Made by a program: the position numbers and the translations under genes
Shown here: positions 7,925 through 16,544 of the stretch, piece by piece
Numbering within the stretch: the first letter of the stretch is position 1
Layout of the letters: the number at the start of each line of letters is the position of its first letter
Origin: Paracoccaceae bacterium
GTDB taxonomy: Bacteria; Pseudomonadota; Alphaproteobacteria; Rhodobacterales; Rhodobacteraceae
Assembly: GCA_020630695.1 (NCBI GenBank)
Contig: JAHDIS010000001.1
Span: forward strand, 1-64,000
Direction of reading: 5' to 3'
Length of the DNA stretch: 64,000 nucleotides
Notes under the pieces: generated by a model
What the model was told of the DNA's origin: nothing
Database searches by the model: none
The model's input: only the letters and a program-made list of their open reading frames with translations

Positions 7925-9144
7925 TGCGCGCTGCATTTCCGTCATCTCCATCACAAGCCTCCTACGACGTGGTTATTGTCGGCGGCGCCATCATGGGTTC
8001 ATCCACCGCATGGTTCCTGGCCAACAATCCCGATTTCGACGGCTCTATTCTGGTGGTTGAACGCGACCCGAGTTATGAGTTCACCTCGACTGCGCACACC
8101 AATTCATGCATGCGGCAGCAGTTCAGCAACCCGTTGAATGTGAGGATTTCCCAATTCGCTGCCGAGTTCGTCAAAAACATGCGCGCGTTCATGGGCGGCG
8201 ATCCCCGCGTCCCAGAACTGGAAATACAGGACTATGGCTACCTGTATCTCGCAGACACCTCTGCCTTTGCCGATGTGCTACGCAGTAATCAAAAAATTCA
8301 GAATGAGGCCGGAACGGCCACCCGATTGATGACGCCCGAGGACATCCGCGCCGAATACCCGTTCTACAATCTCGATGACATTCTTCTTGGGTCCATCAAT
8401 ACAAACGACGAAGGCTATTTTGATGGCGGCGCTGTGTTCGATTGGTTCCGGCGCGGTGCCCGCGAAAAGGGCGCTGAATACATCGCAAACGAAGTTGTTT
8501 CCATAACACGCGCCCGGAATGGAAACAGCGTTCAGAGCATAACACTGAAATCAGGTGAGGTTATTGCCTGTGGCACATTGGTGAATGCCTCCGGGCCCCG
8601 TGCAGCCCGAACAGCCGCAATGGCAGGCATCGATATCCCCGTGGAGCCACGCAAAAGGTTCACTTGGATCTTTACTGCGGAACAGCCACTGGATCAGGAA
8701 CTGCCCCTGACGATTGATCCATCTGGTGTTCATTTTCGACAGGATGGTCCGCAAACCTATCTTGCGGGTAGCAAAAGCGATCCCGACCCCGCCGTGAACT
8801 ATGACGATTTCCAAATGGATCACGGCCTGTGGGAAAGCCATGTCTGGCCGATCATCGCCACCCGGATTCCTCAGTTCGAGGCAATCAAGGTGGTGACAGA
8901 GTGGGCGGGGCACTATGCCTTCAACACACTCGACCAGAACGCCATCGTCGGACCACACCCCGAAGTGGAGAATTTTATTTTCCAGAATGGTTTTTCCGGA
9001 CACGGATTGCAGCAATCGCCAGCCATGGGGCGCGGCGTGGCAGAATTGTTGGTCTACGGCAACTACCGGTCATTGGACCTTTCACCGTTCGGCTTTGACC
9101 GAATTTTGGGCGATGCGCCTTTGGTCGAAAAAGCCGTTATTTAG
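7924..9144 (+). CDS. FAD-dependent oxidoreductase, DAO/sarcosine-oxidase-like
   Basis: A 406-residue flavoprotein of the DAO (PF01266) superfamily, which typically oxidises secondary or tertiary amines or amino acids. The N-terminal dinucleotide-binding strand YDVVIVGGAIMGSS (about 14-27) ends at VVERD, whose acidic residue contacts the ribose of FAD. The C-terminal segment FIFQNGFSGHGLQQSPAMGRGVAE is the conserved flavin-contacting end of this group, here split for brevity at GHGLQQSP. I prefer the ATG at 7924, which overlaps the small ORF stop, because the Rossmann fold starts 14 residues later. It is divergent from mtoX. Its substrate cannot be told; the local emphasis on C1 and methylated amines suggests an N-methyl amine. 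Confidence 0.85.
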   Translation: MRAAFPSSPSQASYDVVIVGGAIMGSSTAWFLANNPDFDGSILVVERDPSYEFTSTAHTNSCMRQQFSNPLNVRISQFAAEFVKNMRAFMGGDPRVPELEIQDYGYLYLADTSAFADVLRSNQKIQNEAGTATRLMTPEDIRAEYPFYNLDDILLGSINTNDEGYFDGGAVFDWFRRGAREKGAEYIANEVVSITRARNGNSVQSITLKSGEVIACGTLVNASGPRAARTAAMAGIDIPVEPRKRFTWIFTAEQPLDQELPLTIDPSGVHFRQDGPQTYLAGSKSDPDPAVNYDDFQMDHGLWESHVWPIIATRIPQFEAIKVVTEWAGHYAFNTLDQNAIVGPHPEVENFIFQNGFSGHGLQQSPAMGRGVAELLVYGNYRSLDLSPFGFDRILGDAPLVEKAVI

Positions 9145-9247
9145 GCGTTCGTTTGTGAAGCCGGCGAACAGGGTGCTGCACAATGCGCGGAGGTCGCAAA
9201 AACACGCTTTGGAAACGTCGCTTCTGCATTGGTGTTTGGGTGAATAT

Positions 9248-9324
9248 TGGTCGGAGTGAGAGGATTCGAACCTCCGGCCCCTGCCTCCCGAAGACAGTGC
9301 TCTACCAGGCTGAGCTACACTCCG
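9248..9324 (-). tRNA. tRNA-Pro (anticodon CGG)
   Basis: On the minus strand a full cloverleaf is readable. The acceptor stem CGGAGTG pairs with CACTCCG, followed by discriminator A and an encoded CCA. The D-arm contains AGCTCAGCCTGGTAGAGC. The anticodon loop TTCGGGA gives CGG, and the T-arm is GGTTCGAATCC. Length is 77 nt. It has no integrase or duplicated 3' end nearby. Confidence 0.97.
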
Positions 9325-9368
9325 ACCGCCGCCGCGGAATTAGACCACGACCTTTGCTTTTTCAAGGC

Positions 9369-10334
9369 TCAATCGTCCTTGTGTTCCCTTCGTACCGCGC
9401 GCCGCAGGAACTGGCTAACCCTTGGAACTGTCCCGGTTTCAAACCGCGAGCGAGAGCGCAGAACCGGAGTGTTTTCAGACGCGCTTGGACCGCCTTCGCG
9501 CAGGACGATGTAAATGCCCGATGCAATGATTATGCCCGCACCAACGGCAGTCCATGAATCGGGATATTCGTCAAAGAACAACGCCCCATAGAGCGCAGCC
9601 CAAAGGATTTGCGAATACTGCATGGGGGCCACGACCACCGCTTCACCAGCTTTGTAGGCCGAGATCACAAGCGACGACGCAATAAAAGCCATGATCGACA
9701 TAAGAGCGATCCCACCCATATGCATCGCCGGCATGGGCTGGTAGGTGAATGGCATCAAGGCACCCATCAAACAAAAGTTCGCCAACATTGGGTACAGCAG
9801 AAGAACCACGCTGCGTTCATCCTTGCCGATCTTGCGTACGATAATGGATGCCAACGCCCCGCCAAAGGCGGCGATCAGAGCCGCCAAATGGCCGAGGCCC
9901 AGTTCTGTCGCACCGGGGCGCAGAACAACCATAACGCCCAGCAGACCGACGATAACAGCAGCCCAACGGCGCAGACGCACGGTCTCGCCCAAAATCGGAA
10001 TCGCGAGTATTGTGATCAGCAAGGGCGCCGCAAAGATGATGGCATAGACTTGGGCCAAAGGCAGCGTCGAGAATGCGTAGAATGCCGAGACCCCGGTTGC
10101 GACAGCAGCAACCGTCCGCAGCAAGGTCCACCATGGATGGACCGGGCGCAAATGTCCCGGCTTGCTGTCGCGGATCAACATGATCGTCACCAGCGGAAAA
10201 CCAAAAAGCACACTGAAGAAAACGATCTGAAAGGCGCTGTAATCAGCCCCCAGCACTTTGACGATCACGTCATGGGTCGAGAAGATTCCGAAGGCCAATA
10301 GCGCCAACAAAGCGCCTTTTGCGTTGGGTCCCAT
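9369..10334 (-). CDS. DMT-superfamily (EamA) transporter
   Basis: A 321-residue inner-membrane protein with ten hydrophobic segments arranged as two EamA repeats of five, the standard architecture of drug/metabolite exporters. The first repeat starts with GALLALLAFGIFSTHD and the second near LIAAFGGALASIIVRKIG. The C-terminal 35 residues are hydrophilic and basic, longer than many family members. The ATG at 10334 gives the usual N-terminal helix. It lies 44 bp upstream of the tRNA on the same strand; the transported metabolite is unknown. The small secreted protein gene ends 49 bp upstream. Confidence 0.87.
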   Translation of the reverse strand: MGPNAKGALLALLAFGIFSTHDVIVKVLGADYSAFQIVFFSVLFGFPLVTIMLIRDSKPGHLRPVHPWWTLLRTVAAVATGVSAFYAFSTLPLAQVYAIIFAAPLLITILAIPILGETVRLRRWAAVIVGLLGVMVVLRPGATELGLGHLAALIAAFGGALASIIVRKIGKDERSVVLLLYPMLANFCLMGALMPFTYQPMPAMHMGGIALMSIMAFIASSLVISAYKAGEAVVVAPMQYSQILWAALYGALFFDEYPDSWTAVGAGIIIASGIYIVLREGGPSASENTPVLRSRSRFETGTVPRVSQFLRRAVRREHKDD

Positions 10335-10383
10335 GACTTATCCTGTTGATCTTTTGTCAGGTTCTATGAGGCGCTGGCCAATG

Positions 10384-10749
10384 TCAGACACATGGGCCTT
10401 TTTGCCAGTCTTTATTCTCGGTTCTGTAACACTTTTGCAAAGACTCGGTTTCGGTCACGACCCAGCCGCCTTCCTCGCGTTCACGCAACACATAGCGGAT
10501 GCGACTTCCGGCGACGGAATCGTCGGCAAACCCGGTTTCGGTGATGATTACAGTCATGAAGTCCTGCTTGTCGTAGGTCATCTCAACCGAGATGTGCGGC
10601 AAGCCTTCTTCAAGAAAATAAAATTCCGCAATTGCGGTGCGGCCAATGCTGCGCGGATCGTCGAAAACGTCACCGACGAGGATCTGACCATCGGCAAGGG
10701 CGGAAAACGGCAACACCGTCGCCAGAGCTAAGACTGAAAATTTAAACAT
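10384..10749 (-). CDS. Small secreted hypothetical protein with a structured start region
   Basis: A 121-residue protein with a Sec signal peptide (MFKFSVLALATVLPFSALA, cleaved before D20), so it should be periplasmic. The mature part is acidic, rich in beta-type sequence, and ends with two cysteines (KCYRTENKDWQKGPCV) that could form a disulfide. I recognise no named family. It is 68 bp downstream of leuB on the same strand. The Shine-Dalgarno AAGGAA and the start codon are embedded in a 38-nt palindrome (10746-10783), which could control translation. Confidence 0.75.
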   Translation of the reverse strand: MFKFSVLALATVLPFSALADGQILVGDVFDDPRSIGRTAIAEFYFLEEGLPHISVEMTYDKQDFMTVIITETGFADDSVAGSRIRYVLREREEGGWVVTETESLQKCYRTENKDWQKGPCV

Positions 10750-10783
10750 TCGGAATATTCCTTTTGAAGAATACCCCGAATGT
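10746..10783 (-). promoter_or_regulatory. Long hairpin enclosing the ribosome binding site and start codon
   Basis: In the minus-strand RNA, ACAUUCGG pairs with CCGAAUGU, then GG faces UU as wobble pairs, then UAUUC pairs with GAAUA. This makes a near-continuous 15-bp stem closed by an 8-nt loop (UUCAAAAG). The AAGGAA Shine-Dalgarno lies partly in the loop, and the AUG at 10747-10749 lies in the basal stem. It could be an RNA thermometer-like or other translational gate. Because UUUAAAUUUU follows, it could also act as a leuB terminator. Confidence 0.6.
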
Positions 10784-10817
10784 TAGGCAGTCAAATCAGC
10801 CGAGTCGAGCGCCTTGA

Positions 10818-11924
10818 TCAGACCGACGCTTCCAGTGCTGCGACAATCGCATCGCCCATTTCGGACGTGTTGACCGGCGTTACACCCTCTTCGCCAGCCA
10901 GATCGGCGGTGCGCAGACCCTGTGCAAGAACGGTTTCAACGGCTTGCTCCAGACGATCAGCCTCTGCGCCCTGGTCAAAGCTGTAGCGCAGCGCCATGGC
11001 AAAGCTAAGGATACAGGCAATCGGATTGGCTTTGCCCTGACCTGCGATGTCCGGCGCAGAGCCATGGACCGGTTCATAGAGCGCTTTGGGGCGACCATTG
11101 GCCATTGGAGCGCCAAGCGACGCGGAAGGCAACATGCCAAGGCTACCGGTCAACATGGCAGCCGTATCAGACAGGATGTCCCCAAACAGGTTGTCACAAA
11201 CAATCACGTCGAACTGCTTGGGCCAGCGGCAAAGCTGCATGGCACCTGCATCGGCATACATGTGCGACAGTTCCACATCGCTGTACTCGGCCTGATGAAC
11301 TTCGGTCACCACATCGCGCCACAGAATGCCCGACTCCATCACGTTGGCCTTTTCCATCGAGCAGACCTTGTTGCCGCGACGGCGCGCCAGTTCAAAGGCT
11401 GCCTTGGCCACGCGGGCAATCTCGGACTCGGTATAGCGCTGGGTGTTGATGCCAACACGTTCGTTGCCTTCTTCGATAATGCCACGCGGCTCACCGAAAT
11501 AGATGCCCGACGTCAGTTCGCGCACGATCATGATATCCAGACCGGCAACGACGTCTTTCTTGAGTGACGAAAAATCAGCCAAAGCATCAAAGCATTGCGC
11601 AGGACGCAGGTTTGCGAACAGGTCCATTTCCTTGCGAAGACGCAGCAAGCCGCGTTCCGGCTTCACGCTGAAGTCCAGATCGTCGTACTTGGGGCCGCCA
11701 ACCGCGCCCAGCAGAACGGCGTCGACCTCTTGGGCCTTCGCCATTGTGTCATCATGCAGCGGCGTGCCGTGCTTGTCATAGGCCGCACCGCCAACAAGAT
11801 CTTCGCTGACGTCAAAAGCCATGTCCCGCTTGGCACCGTACCAGTCGATGATCTTGCGAACTTCGGCCATGACTTCGGGGCCGATCCCGTCACCGGGCAG
11901 AATGAGAAGCGAAGGGTTGGTCAT
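10818..11924 (-). CDS. leuB: 3-isopropylmalate dehydrogenase
   Basis: A 368-residue cytoplasmic enzyme that oxidatively decarboxylates 3-isopropylmalate to 2-ketoisocaproate with NAD in leucine biosynthesis. The N-terminus [13 protein letters not shown], the substrate segment [16 protein letters not shown], the [15 protein letters not shown] stretch with the catalytic lysine, and the metal-binding [11 protein letters not shown] are all present and intact. The ATG at 11924 gives the canonical length. leuCD lie 4 kb away on the same strand with unrelated genes between, an order common in this lineage. A LysR gene ends 60 bp upstream. Confidence 0.97.
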   Translation of the reverse strand: MTNPSLLILPGDGIGPEVMAEVRKIIDWYGAKRDMAFDVSEDLVGGAAYDKHGTPLHDDTMAKAQEVDAVLLGAVGGPKYDDLDFSVKPERGLLRLRKEMDLFANLRPAQCFDALADFSSLKKDVVAGLDIMIVRELTSGIYFGEPRGIIEEGNERVGINTQRYTESEIARVAKAAFELARRRGNKVCSMEKANVMESGILWRDVVTEVHQAEYSDVELSHMYADAGAMQLCRWPKQFDVIVCDNLFGDILSDTAAMLTGSLGMLPSASLGAPMANGRPKALYEPVHGSAPDIAGQGKANPIACILSFAMALRYSFDQGAEADRLEQAVETVLAQGLRTADLAGEEGVTPVNTSEMGDAIVAALEASV

Positions 11925-11984
11925 GGGCGCAGTCCTCTTGCGGAAATTCGTTGCGCCTTGCGGTAAACAAGCCTGCCGGAATGG

Positions 11985-12878
11985 TCAAGAAAGGTGCGCG
12001 CGCATCCCATCGGCCAAAGCATCCCAAACACGGCGCACACGCGGCGTTGCGCGCACGGCTTCATGCGCGGCCAACCAGACCGGAAGACTGGGAATAGGCA
12101 CTTCCGGAAAGAGCCGTTCCAGAGAGGGATCGCTTTCGCCAAGGCTGGTCTGAGCAAATCCGATACCGCATCCTGCACGGATCAACTCAAAATAAACGGC
12201 ATGATGATCGCACCGCGTTCCGAACCAATCCCGCTGTGCTTCAATCCCGAAATCCCGCATCCCACGCAACAACCGGTCCGAACGGTCGTATCCGACCAGA
12301 TCGCGCTGAAACATCTCGCCAAAGTTTCGAGGCCGTCCTTTTCGATCGAGGTAAGCCTTAGCAGCGAAGATCCCCAATTCCAGCTCACCGAGATGAGCGG
12401 TTACAATATCCAACTGCTCGGATCGATACATACGCACCGCGATATCCGCCTCGCGGTAGAGTAGATTTTCAGATTCGTCCGAGGGAACCAGCTCAATCTG
12501 GATGTCCGGCTCTTCGGCACGCAAACGGGCGATAATGGGCGGCAGATGATGGTGGGCCGTGGCAACGCTGGCCGTGATACGCACAGGCCCAGATAGATGA
12601 TCCGCACGGCCCGCAGCCACGAGCCCCAGCGCGTTCATATTGTCCGCCATCGCCCGTGCGTGCGGAACCAATGCCGCACCAGCCTCGGTCAGGGCCAACC
12701 CGCGTGGCCGCCTGTTGAACAGCGAAAGGTTAAGCGTTTCCTCAATCTGGCGCACCTGACGGCCCGCAGTGGGCTGGGTAATCCCCAATTGGCGGGCCGC
12801 TTCGGACAAGGATCCACTTTCGGCGACAGCAAGGAATGTCTGGATCAACGACCAGTCAAGTTTATCAGCTTTATCCAT
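11985..12878 (-). CDS. LysR-family transcriptional regulator
   Basis: A 297-residue LysR protein. The winged helix-turn-helix spans about residues 8-66, with the recognition region LSEAARQLGITQPTAGRQVRQIEE, followed by a linker helix and a periplasmic-binding-like effector domain from about residue 95. It is divergent from a NAD-dependent epimerase-like gene, and 91 bp separate the start codons. Two inverted repeats lie in that gap, one of them touching its own start codon, which suggests autoregulation plus control of the neighbour. The inducer is unknown. Confidence 0.92.
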   Translation of the reverse strand: MDKADKLDWSLIQTFLAVAESGSLSEAARQLGITQPTAGRQVRQIEETLNLSLFNRRPRGLALTEAGAALVPHARAMADNMNALGLVAAGRADHLSGPVRITASVATAHHHLPPIIARLRAEEPDIQIELVPSDESENLLYREADIAVRMYRSEQLDIVTAHLGELELGIFAAKAYLDRKGRPRNFGEMFQRDLVGYDRSDRLLRGMRDFGIEAQRDWFGTRCDHHAVYFELIRAGCGIGFAQTSLGESDPSLERLFPEVPIPSLPVWLAAHEAVRATPRVRRVWDALADGMRAHLS

Positions 12879-12922
12879 TCACAAATGAATACATGATCTG
12901 CGAATTTGAGCAATTCCCAAAT
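12877..12922. promoter_or_regulatory. Candidate LysR-type binding sites in the divergent gap
   Basis: Two repeats are visible: ATTCA-CAAA-TGAAT at 12877-12890, overlapping the LysR start codon, and ATTTG-N9-CAAAT at 12904-12922. The second has the spacing of LysR T-N11-A boxes. Together they could let the regulator repress itself and activate the gene starting at 12970. Confidence 0.5.
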
Positions 12923-12969
12923 ATTTTCGCATGCCGATAATGGACCGCGGATATGAAAGGAAGCTCGTT

Positions 12970-13890
12970 ATGCAAACTGTATTGATCCTCGGCGCCAGCG
13001 GGCGTTTCGGTCGAAACGCGGCAGAAGCCTTCTGGAATGCAGGGTGGCATGTACGTCTGTTCGACCGCGCATCAGACGACTTAATAGAATCTGCCCAAGG
13101 AGCAGACGTTATCGTAAATGCATGGAATCCTGCCTATCCGGATTGGAAAAGCACTCTGCCCGATTTGACTACCAAAGTGATTGCCGCTGCGCAAAACAGC
13201 GGGGCGACCGTGATCATTCCTGGCAATGTGTATGTCTACGGGTCCGGCGCCGACAGCCGTTTTGCCCAAGACACTCCGCACGCGGCCACCAATCCGCTGG
13301 GCAAATTACGGATCGAGATGGAGCAAAGCTATCGCGATGCAGGTATCCCAACGATCATTCTTCGGTCAGGTGATTTCCTCGATACCGAGGCATCGGGAAA
13401 CTGGTTTGATATGATGATCGCCCCACCGCTGAAAAAAGGAGTGTTGCGGTATCCCGGCGCAACCAACGTTCCGCATGCTTGGGCGTTTTTGCCTGATCTG
13501 GCCCGTGCCGCAGTTGCACTGGCAGAAGTCAGGCACGACCTGCCTCGCTTCGCGGATGTGCCTTACACCGGTTACACCCTGACAGGCGAACAGCTGGCTG
13601 CTCTTTGCGCACTGGCAATGCGGCAGGAGGTGAAAATCACCACGATGAGCTGGTGGCCCCTGTATCTGGCACGTCCCTTTTGGCGTTTGGCAGCCCCGCT
13701 TTTGGAAATGCGTTACCTCTGGAACAAGGCGCATTGGCTGGATAGCGCGTCTTTTCAGCGACTGATCCCCAACTTCTTTGAAACGCCAGTCCAAGATGCG
13801 GTCGAGCAGGCTATTGCCCCGGTTTTGCGTGGTACGCCAGATCAGCCCAAACCAAACCGTGAGGGCCCGCCCCCTCTTCCGGCGGAATAA
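12970..13890 (+). CDS. NAD-dependent epimerase/dehydratase-like (short-chain, extended) protein
   Basis: A 306-residue atypical extended-SDR protein. The N-terminal nucleotide-binding motif is VLILGASGRFGRNAAEAF (GASGRFG), and a Y in NVYVYGSGADSR may serve the catalytic role. A typical YxxxK pair is not obvious, so enzymatic activity is uncertain. The last 20 residues are proline-rich. I chose the ATG at 12970, preceded by AAAGGAAG, since the Rossmann fold begins there. It is divergent from a LysR gene, likely its regulator. Its 3' end overlaps the convergent nuclease-like gene by 80 bp. Confidence 0.82.
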   Translation: MQTVLILGASGRFGRNAAEAFWNAGWHVRLFDRASDDLIESAQGADVIVNAWNPAYPDWKSTLPDLTTKVIAAAQNSGATVIIPGNVYVYGSGADSRFAQDTPHAATNPLGKLRIEMEQSYRDAGIPTIILRSGDFLDTEASGNWFDMMIAPPLKKGVLRYPGATNVPHAWAFLPDLARAAVALAEVRHDLPRFADVPYTGYTLTGEQLAALCALAMRQEVKITTMSWWPLYLARPFWRLAAPLLEMRYLWNKAHWLDSASFQRLIPNFFETPVQDAVEQAIAPVLRGTPDQPKPNREGPPPLPAE

Positions 13891-14881
13891 CACCCGCGGC
13901 AATCACCCGAAACTCTGTGGTGGGCAAAACGTAGCTGACACGCATCTTGCCCACCTTGTCCCATTCGACAGTGGGTAGTCCCGGCAGTGGATCGCGCAGC
14001 CTTTGATTCTGTAGTAAATCTCGTACAGCATCGCGTATCCCGTCACCGCGGGTCGGATCGAGGTTCAGGTTTCCCAAGACGACCGCCGCACCGACTATCG
14101 GTTCACCGAATGTCCCACCGAGCACATGATGCCAAAGCAAAACTTCGTCCTTGTTGCGGCGTCCGTTCCTGTCTTCGGGACCATCAAAAACCGGGGGTGT
14201 TGCGCCAACCGTTAGCAAAGTGAATTCCCCCAGTGGCGCGGCGATCTCAACTGCCCAATGCGCCGTAGAAGACAAGCGCTGCACGTCGCGTCCCGTGTCC
14301 TCTGAACGCATCGCCGTATCGGGTGAGTCTTGCCAGAGAGTGTCTGAATAGTCGGCGCGCAAACGAATGGGCCACCGTGACAGGATTGCCTGCCCCCCTT
14401 GGCCGGAAAACCAGCCGTAGCCCTGCGCGTCACGGGGACCGCCCAGAAACCCGTCTTTGTCGAGATCCAACCCGGTGGGCAATCCAGAGTTGGGCCGCTT
14501 CGAAAACACATGCGGGTATGGGGACGCCATTGATTCGTTCAAAGCAGCGAGCGCAGCCTGCCCGGCATCAAAATCAATGTCGGTCAACAAGAGCACGTCT
14601 GCCGCCGCCGCATTCAGCAACCCAACACCTGGAACGTCATCGCGCATTATATCCCGAAGCAAGAGGCCCGGCCCCTTGCGACTGAAATCCCCGGCCCAAG
14701 TGGCGACCCGGATCTGTTGGGTTGTCTCAGAAAAGGCTGCAGACGGATGCAGGCAAAGCGTCAGGCAGCAAACTGCAATTCTGCCTGCGCATATGCGCGG
14801 CGTCGCTTCTCTTCGATCAGATCCGCAATGCGCATCAGGGCCACGCCACGCATTATCAAACTGGCAGGCAAAAAGGCCCAT
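13811..14881 (-). CDS. Secreted endonuclease/exonuclease/phosphatase-family protein
   Basis: The sequence fits the EEP fold. IRVATWAGDFSRKGPGLLLRD near the mature N-terminus, AADVLLLTDIDFDAG, GNLNLDPTRGDG and the C-terminal GPHGLVWADL correspond to metal and phosphate-binding segments, although the classical E and SDH residues are altered. A hydrophobic run ending HPSAAFSE looks like a signal peptide. The only conventional start upstream is an ATG at 14881, inside the preceding membrane-protein gene, giving 356 residues with a long n-region. A rare ATT near 14782 would give a shorter leader. Its stop lies 80 bp inside the convergent epimerase-like gene. Substrate unknown. Confidence 0.75.
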   Translation of the reverse strand: MGLFACQFDNAWRGPDAHCGSDRREATPRICAGRIAVCCLTLCLHPSAAFSETTQQIRVATWAGDFSRKGPGLLLRDIMRDDVPGVGLLNAAAADVLLLTDIDFDAGQAALAALNESMASPYPHVFSKRPNSGLPTGLDLDKDGFLGGPRDAQGYGWFSGQGGQAILSRWPIRLRADYSDTLWQDSPDTAMRSEDTGRDVQRLSSTAHWAVEIAAPLGEFTLLTVGATPPVFDGPEDRNGRRNKDEVLLWHHVLGGTFGEPIVGAAVVLGNLNLDPTRGDGIRDAVRDLLQNQRLRDPLPGLPTVEWDKVGKMRVSYVLPTTEFRVIAAGVIPPEEGAGPHGLVWADLAYHAKPGQ

Positions 14882-15594
14882 GCGCTTATCACCCAGATCA
14901 CGGTTTGCGGTTCGTCGAAAGAAAGCGGTGAGGCCAGTTGGGACACCAGCTTGAGAACCGCCGGGATCAAGAATGGCAGCAAAAATCCTAATGCTACGTT
15001 AATGTGACTGTCGCGCTTCAGGCGGGAGAGCACATCACCCCCGGCCGTTGGATCGAACAAAGGCAGATTGACCCAGAAATTGAACGCTCCGTTGCGAATG
15101 GGCCAAGTCAGCAATCGGATCAGAGCCACAAAAGCCAACAGCGTCACCAGAGAAATCAAATACGCAAAGCCTGCATGCGTGCGCAGCGTTTCGAGATCAC
15201 TGGCAGCTGTTTCAGCAGGCGCAACCAAGACCATCAACCGAACAGGGGAAAACGGGAAGTCCATTGCGTTGCCGATCGTCATCCCCATACCGGTCAGCGT
15301 CGAGCTCAGTGCACTGGGCTGTGTTTCGCCCCGACTGATGAGAGTCAGCGTCAAAACCGTTACGAACAACGCGATGAACCGCATCCGATTGTAAGGTGGT
15401 GCGGCGCGAAATTCGATCAGTGATGGGTATTCGCTGACGTACTCAACAAACGTAAGCGTAGCAGCAACAAGAGACAAAAGGGCGACGATCTGGATGGTGT
15501 CCGAGCTCACGCCGGGCAGCATGATTGCAGGCATGGAAATGACCATTGCCACAAGAAATGCCCGAGCGGCGGATGCCACCATACGCTTGATCAC
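14761..15594 (-). CDS. Conserved-type integral membrane protein of unknown function
   Basis: A 277-residue protein with about six or seven hydrophobic segments: residues near 10-30, 35-52, 70-88, 145-165, 200-220 and 230-255. A charged C-terminus (IEEKRRRAYAQAELQFAA) should be cytoplasmic. No enzymatic motif is visible and I do not recognise a family. It is followed, with overlap, by the nuclease-like gene on the same strand, so the two are probably co-expressed. Its upstream gap (15595-15938) contains an inverted repeat and the leuD terminator. Confidence 0.72.
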   Translation of the reverse strand: MIKRMVASAARAFLVAMVISMPAIMLPGVSSDTIQIVALLSLVAATLTFVEYVSEYPSLIEFRAAPPYNRMRFIALFVTVLTLTLISRGETQPSALSSTLTGMGMTIGNAMDFPFSPVRLMVLVAPAETAASDLETLRTHAGFAYLISLVTLLAFVALIRLLTWPIRNGAFNFWVNLPLFDPTAGGDVLSRLKRDSHINVALGFLLPFLIPAVLKLVSQLASPLSFDEPQTVIWVISAWAFLPASLIMRGVALMRIADLIEEKRRRAYAQAELQFAA

Positions 15595-15800
15595 TGACCT
15601 GCCCCTTCAGTACAGCCGGGCGCGGTACAATGCCGTTCCCTGGTTTCTGTCTGATCCCGCCAATTATGGCGAGTTGCCTCATTCTTGCCCAAGTTTTGCC
15701 CCCTTTTCGATTCGACAGCAAGGTTCAGGTCCAGTGGCACAGATCATTTTGGCTATTTCAGGAAGCAATTGGTGCGCGATTGCATCAATTGAAAGGCAGG

Positions 15801-15836
15801 CTTGTTGTTAGATCAACAAGTCCTCGCAACATGTTG
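15801..15836. promoter_or_regulatory. Operator-like inverted repeat and adjacent palindrome
   Basis: CTTGTTG (15801-15807) and CAACAAG (15814-15820) are perfect complements around 6 bp. The 10-bp palindrome CAACATGTTG follows at 15827-15836. Both lie in the 344-bp gap between the leuD terminator and the membrane-protein gene at 15594, about 210 bp upstream of its start. They repeat the CAAC/GTTG half-site four times. No other gene is seen in this gap. Confidence 0.35.
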
Positions 15837-15882
15837 GGTACTAAGCGCATTTGCCCACAAGTCAGTATAGGCGCTACATCCC

Positions 15883-15920
15883 AAAAAGAAAAAAGCCCCG
15901 CAAAAATTGCGGGGCTTTTT
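15883..15920 (-). terminator. Intrinsic terminator of the leuCD unit
   Basis: Arms GCCCCGCAA (15895-15903) and TTGCGGGGC (15907-15915) enclose a 3-nt loop. A-tracts on the left and T-tracts on the right make the element usable in both directions. It begins 19 bp beyond the leuD stop. Confidence 0.92.
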
Positions 15921-15938
15921 CACGATTTTCTAACGGCC

Positions 15939-16544
15939 TCAAACCCAGGGGCGCGCCTGAGAAGCCTGCGCTTCAAAAGTGTCGATGGAAGATGCTTTTT
16001 CCATGGTCAGCCCAATGTCATCCAACCCGTTCAGCAAGCAATGCTTTTTGAAGCTATCCACTTCGAACGGGAACTCCTCTCCGTCAGAGCTGGTGACGAC
16101 CTGGTTTTCCAGATCGATGGTCATGCGAGCGTTCGAACCCTTTTCGGCATCCTTCATCAACACATCCACCTGCTCTTGCGGCAGCACGATCGGCAAAATG
16201 CCGTTCTTGAAGCTGTTGTTGTAGAAGATGTCAGCAAAGCTGGTCGAAATGATGCACCTGATGCCAAAGTCCTTGATCGCCCACGGCGCGTGTTCCCGAG
16301 ACGATCCGCAGCCAAAGTTATCACCGGCCACCAGAATTTCGGCTTCGCGGTACTGCGGCTGGTTCAGGACAAAATCCGCAATCTCGGAGCCATCCCGATT
16401 GTAGCGCATCTCATCAAACAGGCTGACACCAAAACCGGTGCGCTTGATCGATTTCAAAAAGCGCTTGGGGATGATCATATCGGTATCGATGTTCACAAGC
16501 GGCATAGGCGCCGCGATCCCGGTGAGTTTTTCGAATTTTTCCAT
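15939..16544 (-). CDS. leuD: 3-isopropylmalate dehydratase small subunit
   Basis: A 201-residue subunit of isopropylmalate isomerase, which converts 2- to 3-isopropylmalate in leucine biosynthesis. The swivelling-domain motif [16 protein letters not shown] is intact, and the N-terminus contains the usual [16 protein letters not shown]. Its ATG shares bases with the leuC stop (TAATG at 16546-16542), so translation is coupled and the subunits are made together. A bidirectional terminator follows. Confidence 0.97.
   Translation of the reverse strand: MEKFEKLTGIAAPMPLVNIDTDMIIPKRFLKSIKRTGFGVSLFDEMRYNRDGSEIADFVLNQPQYREAEILVAGDNFGCGSSREHAPWAIKDFGIRCIISTSFADIFYNNSFKNGILPIVLPQEQVDVLMKDAEKGSNARMTIDLENQVVTSSDGEEFPFEVDSFKKHCLLNGLDDIGLTMEKASSIDTFEAQASQARPWV

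Noticed and set aside
9248..9324. An integration site for a mobile element at tRNA-Pro
   Set aside because: No integrase, no duplicated tRNA 3' end and no phage-like genes are seen on either side.
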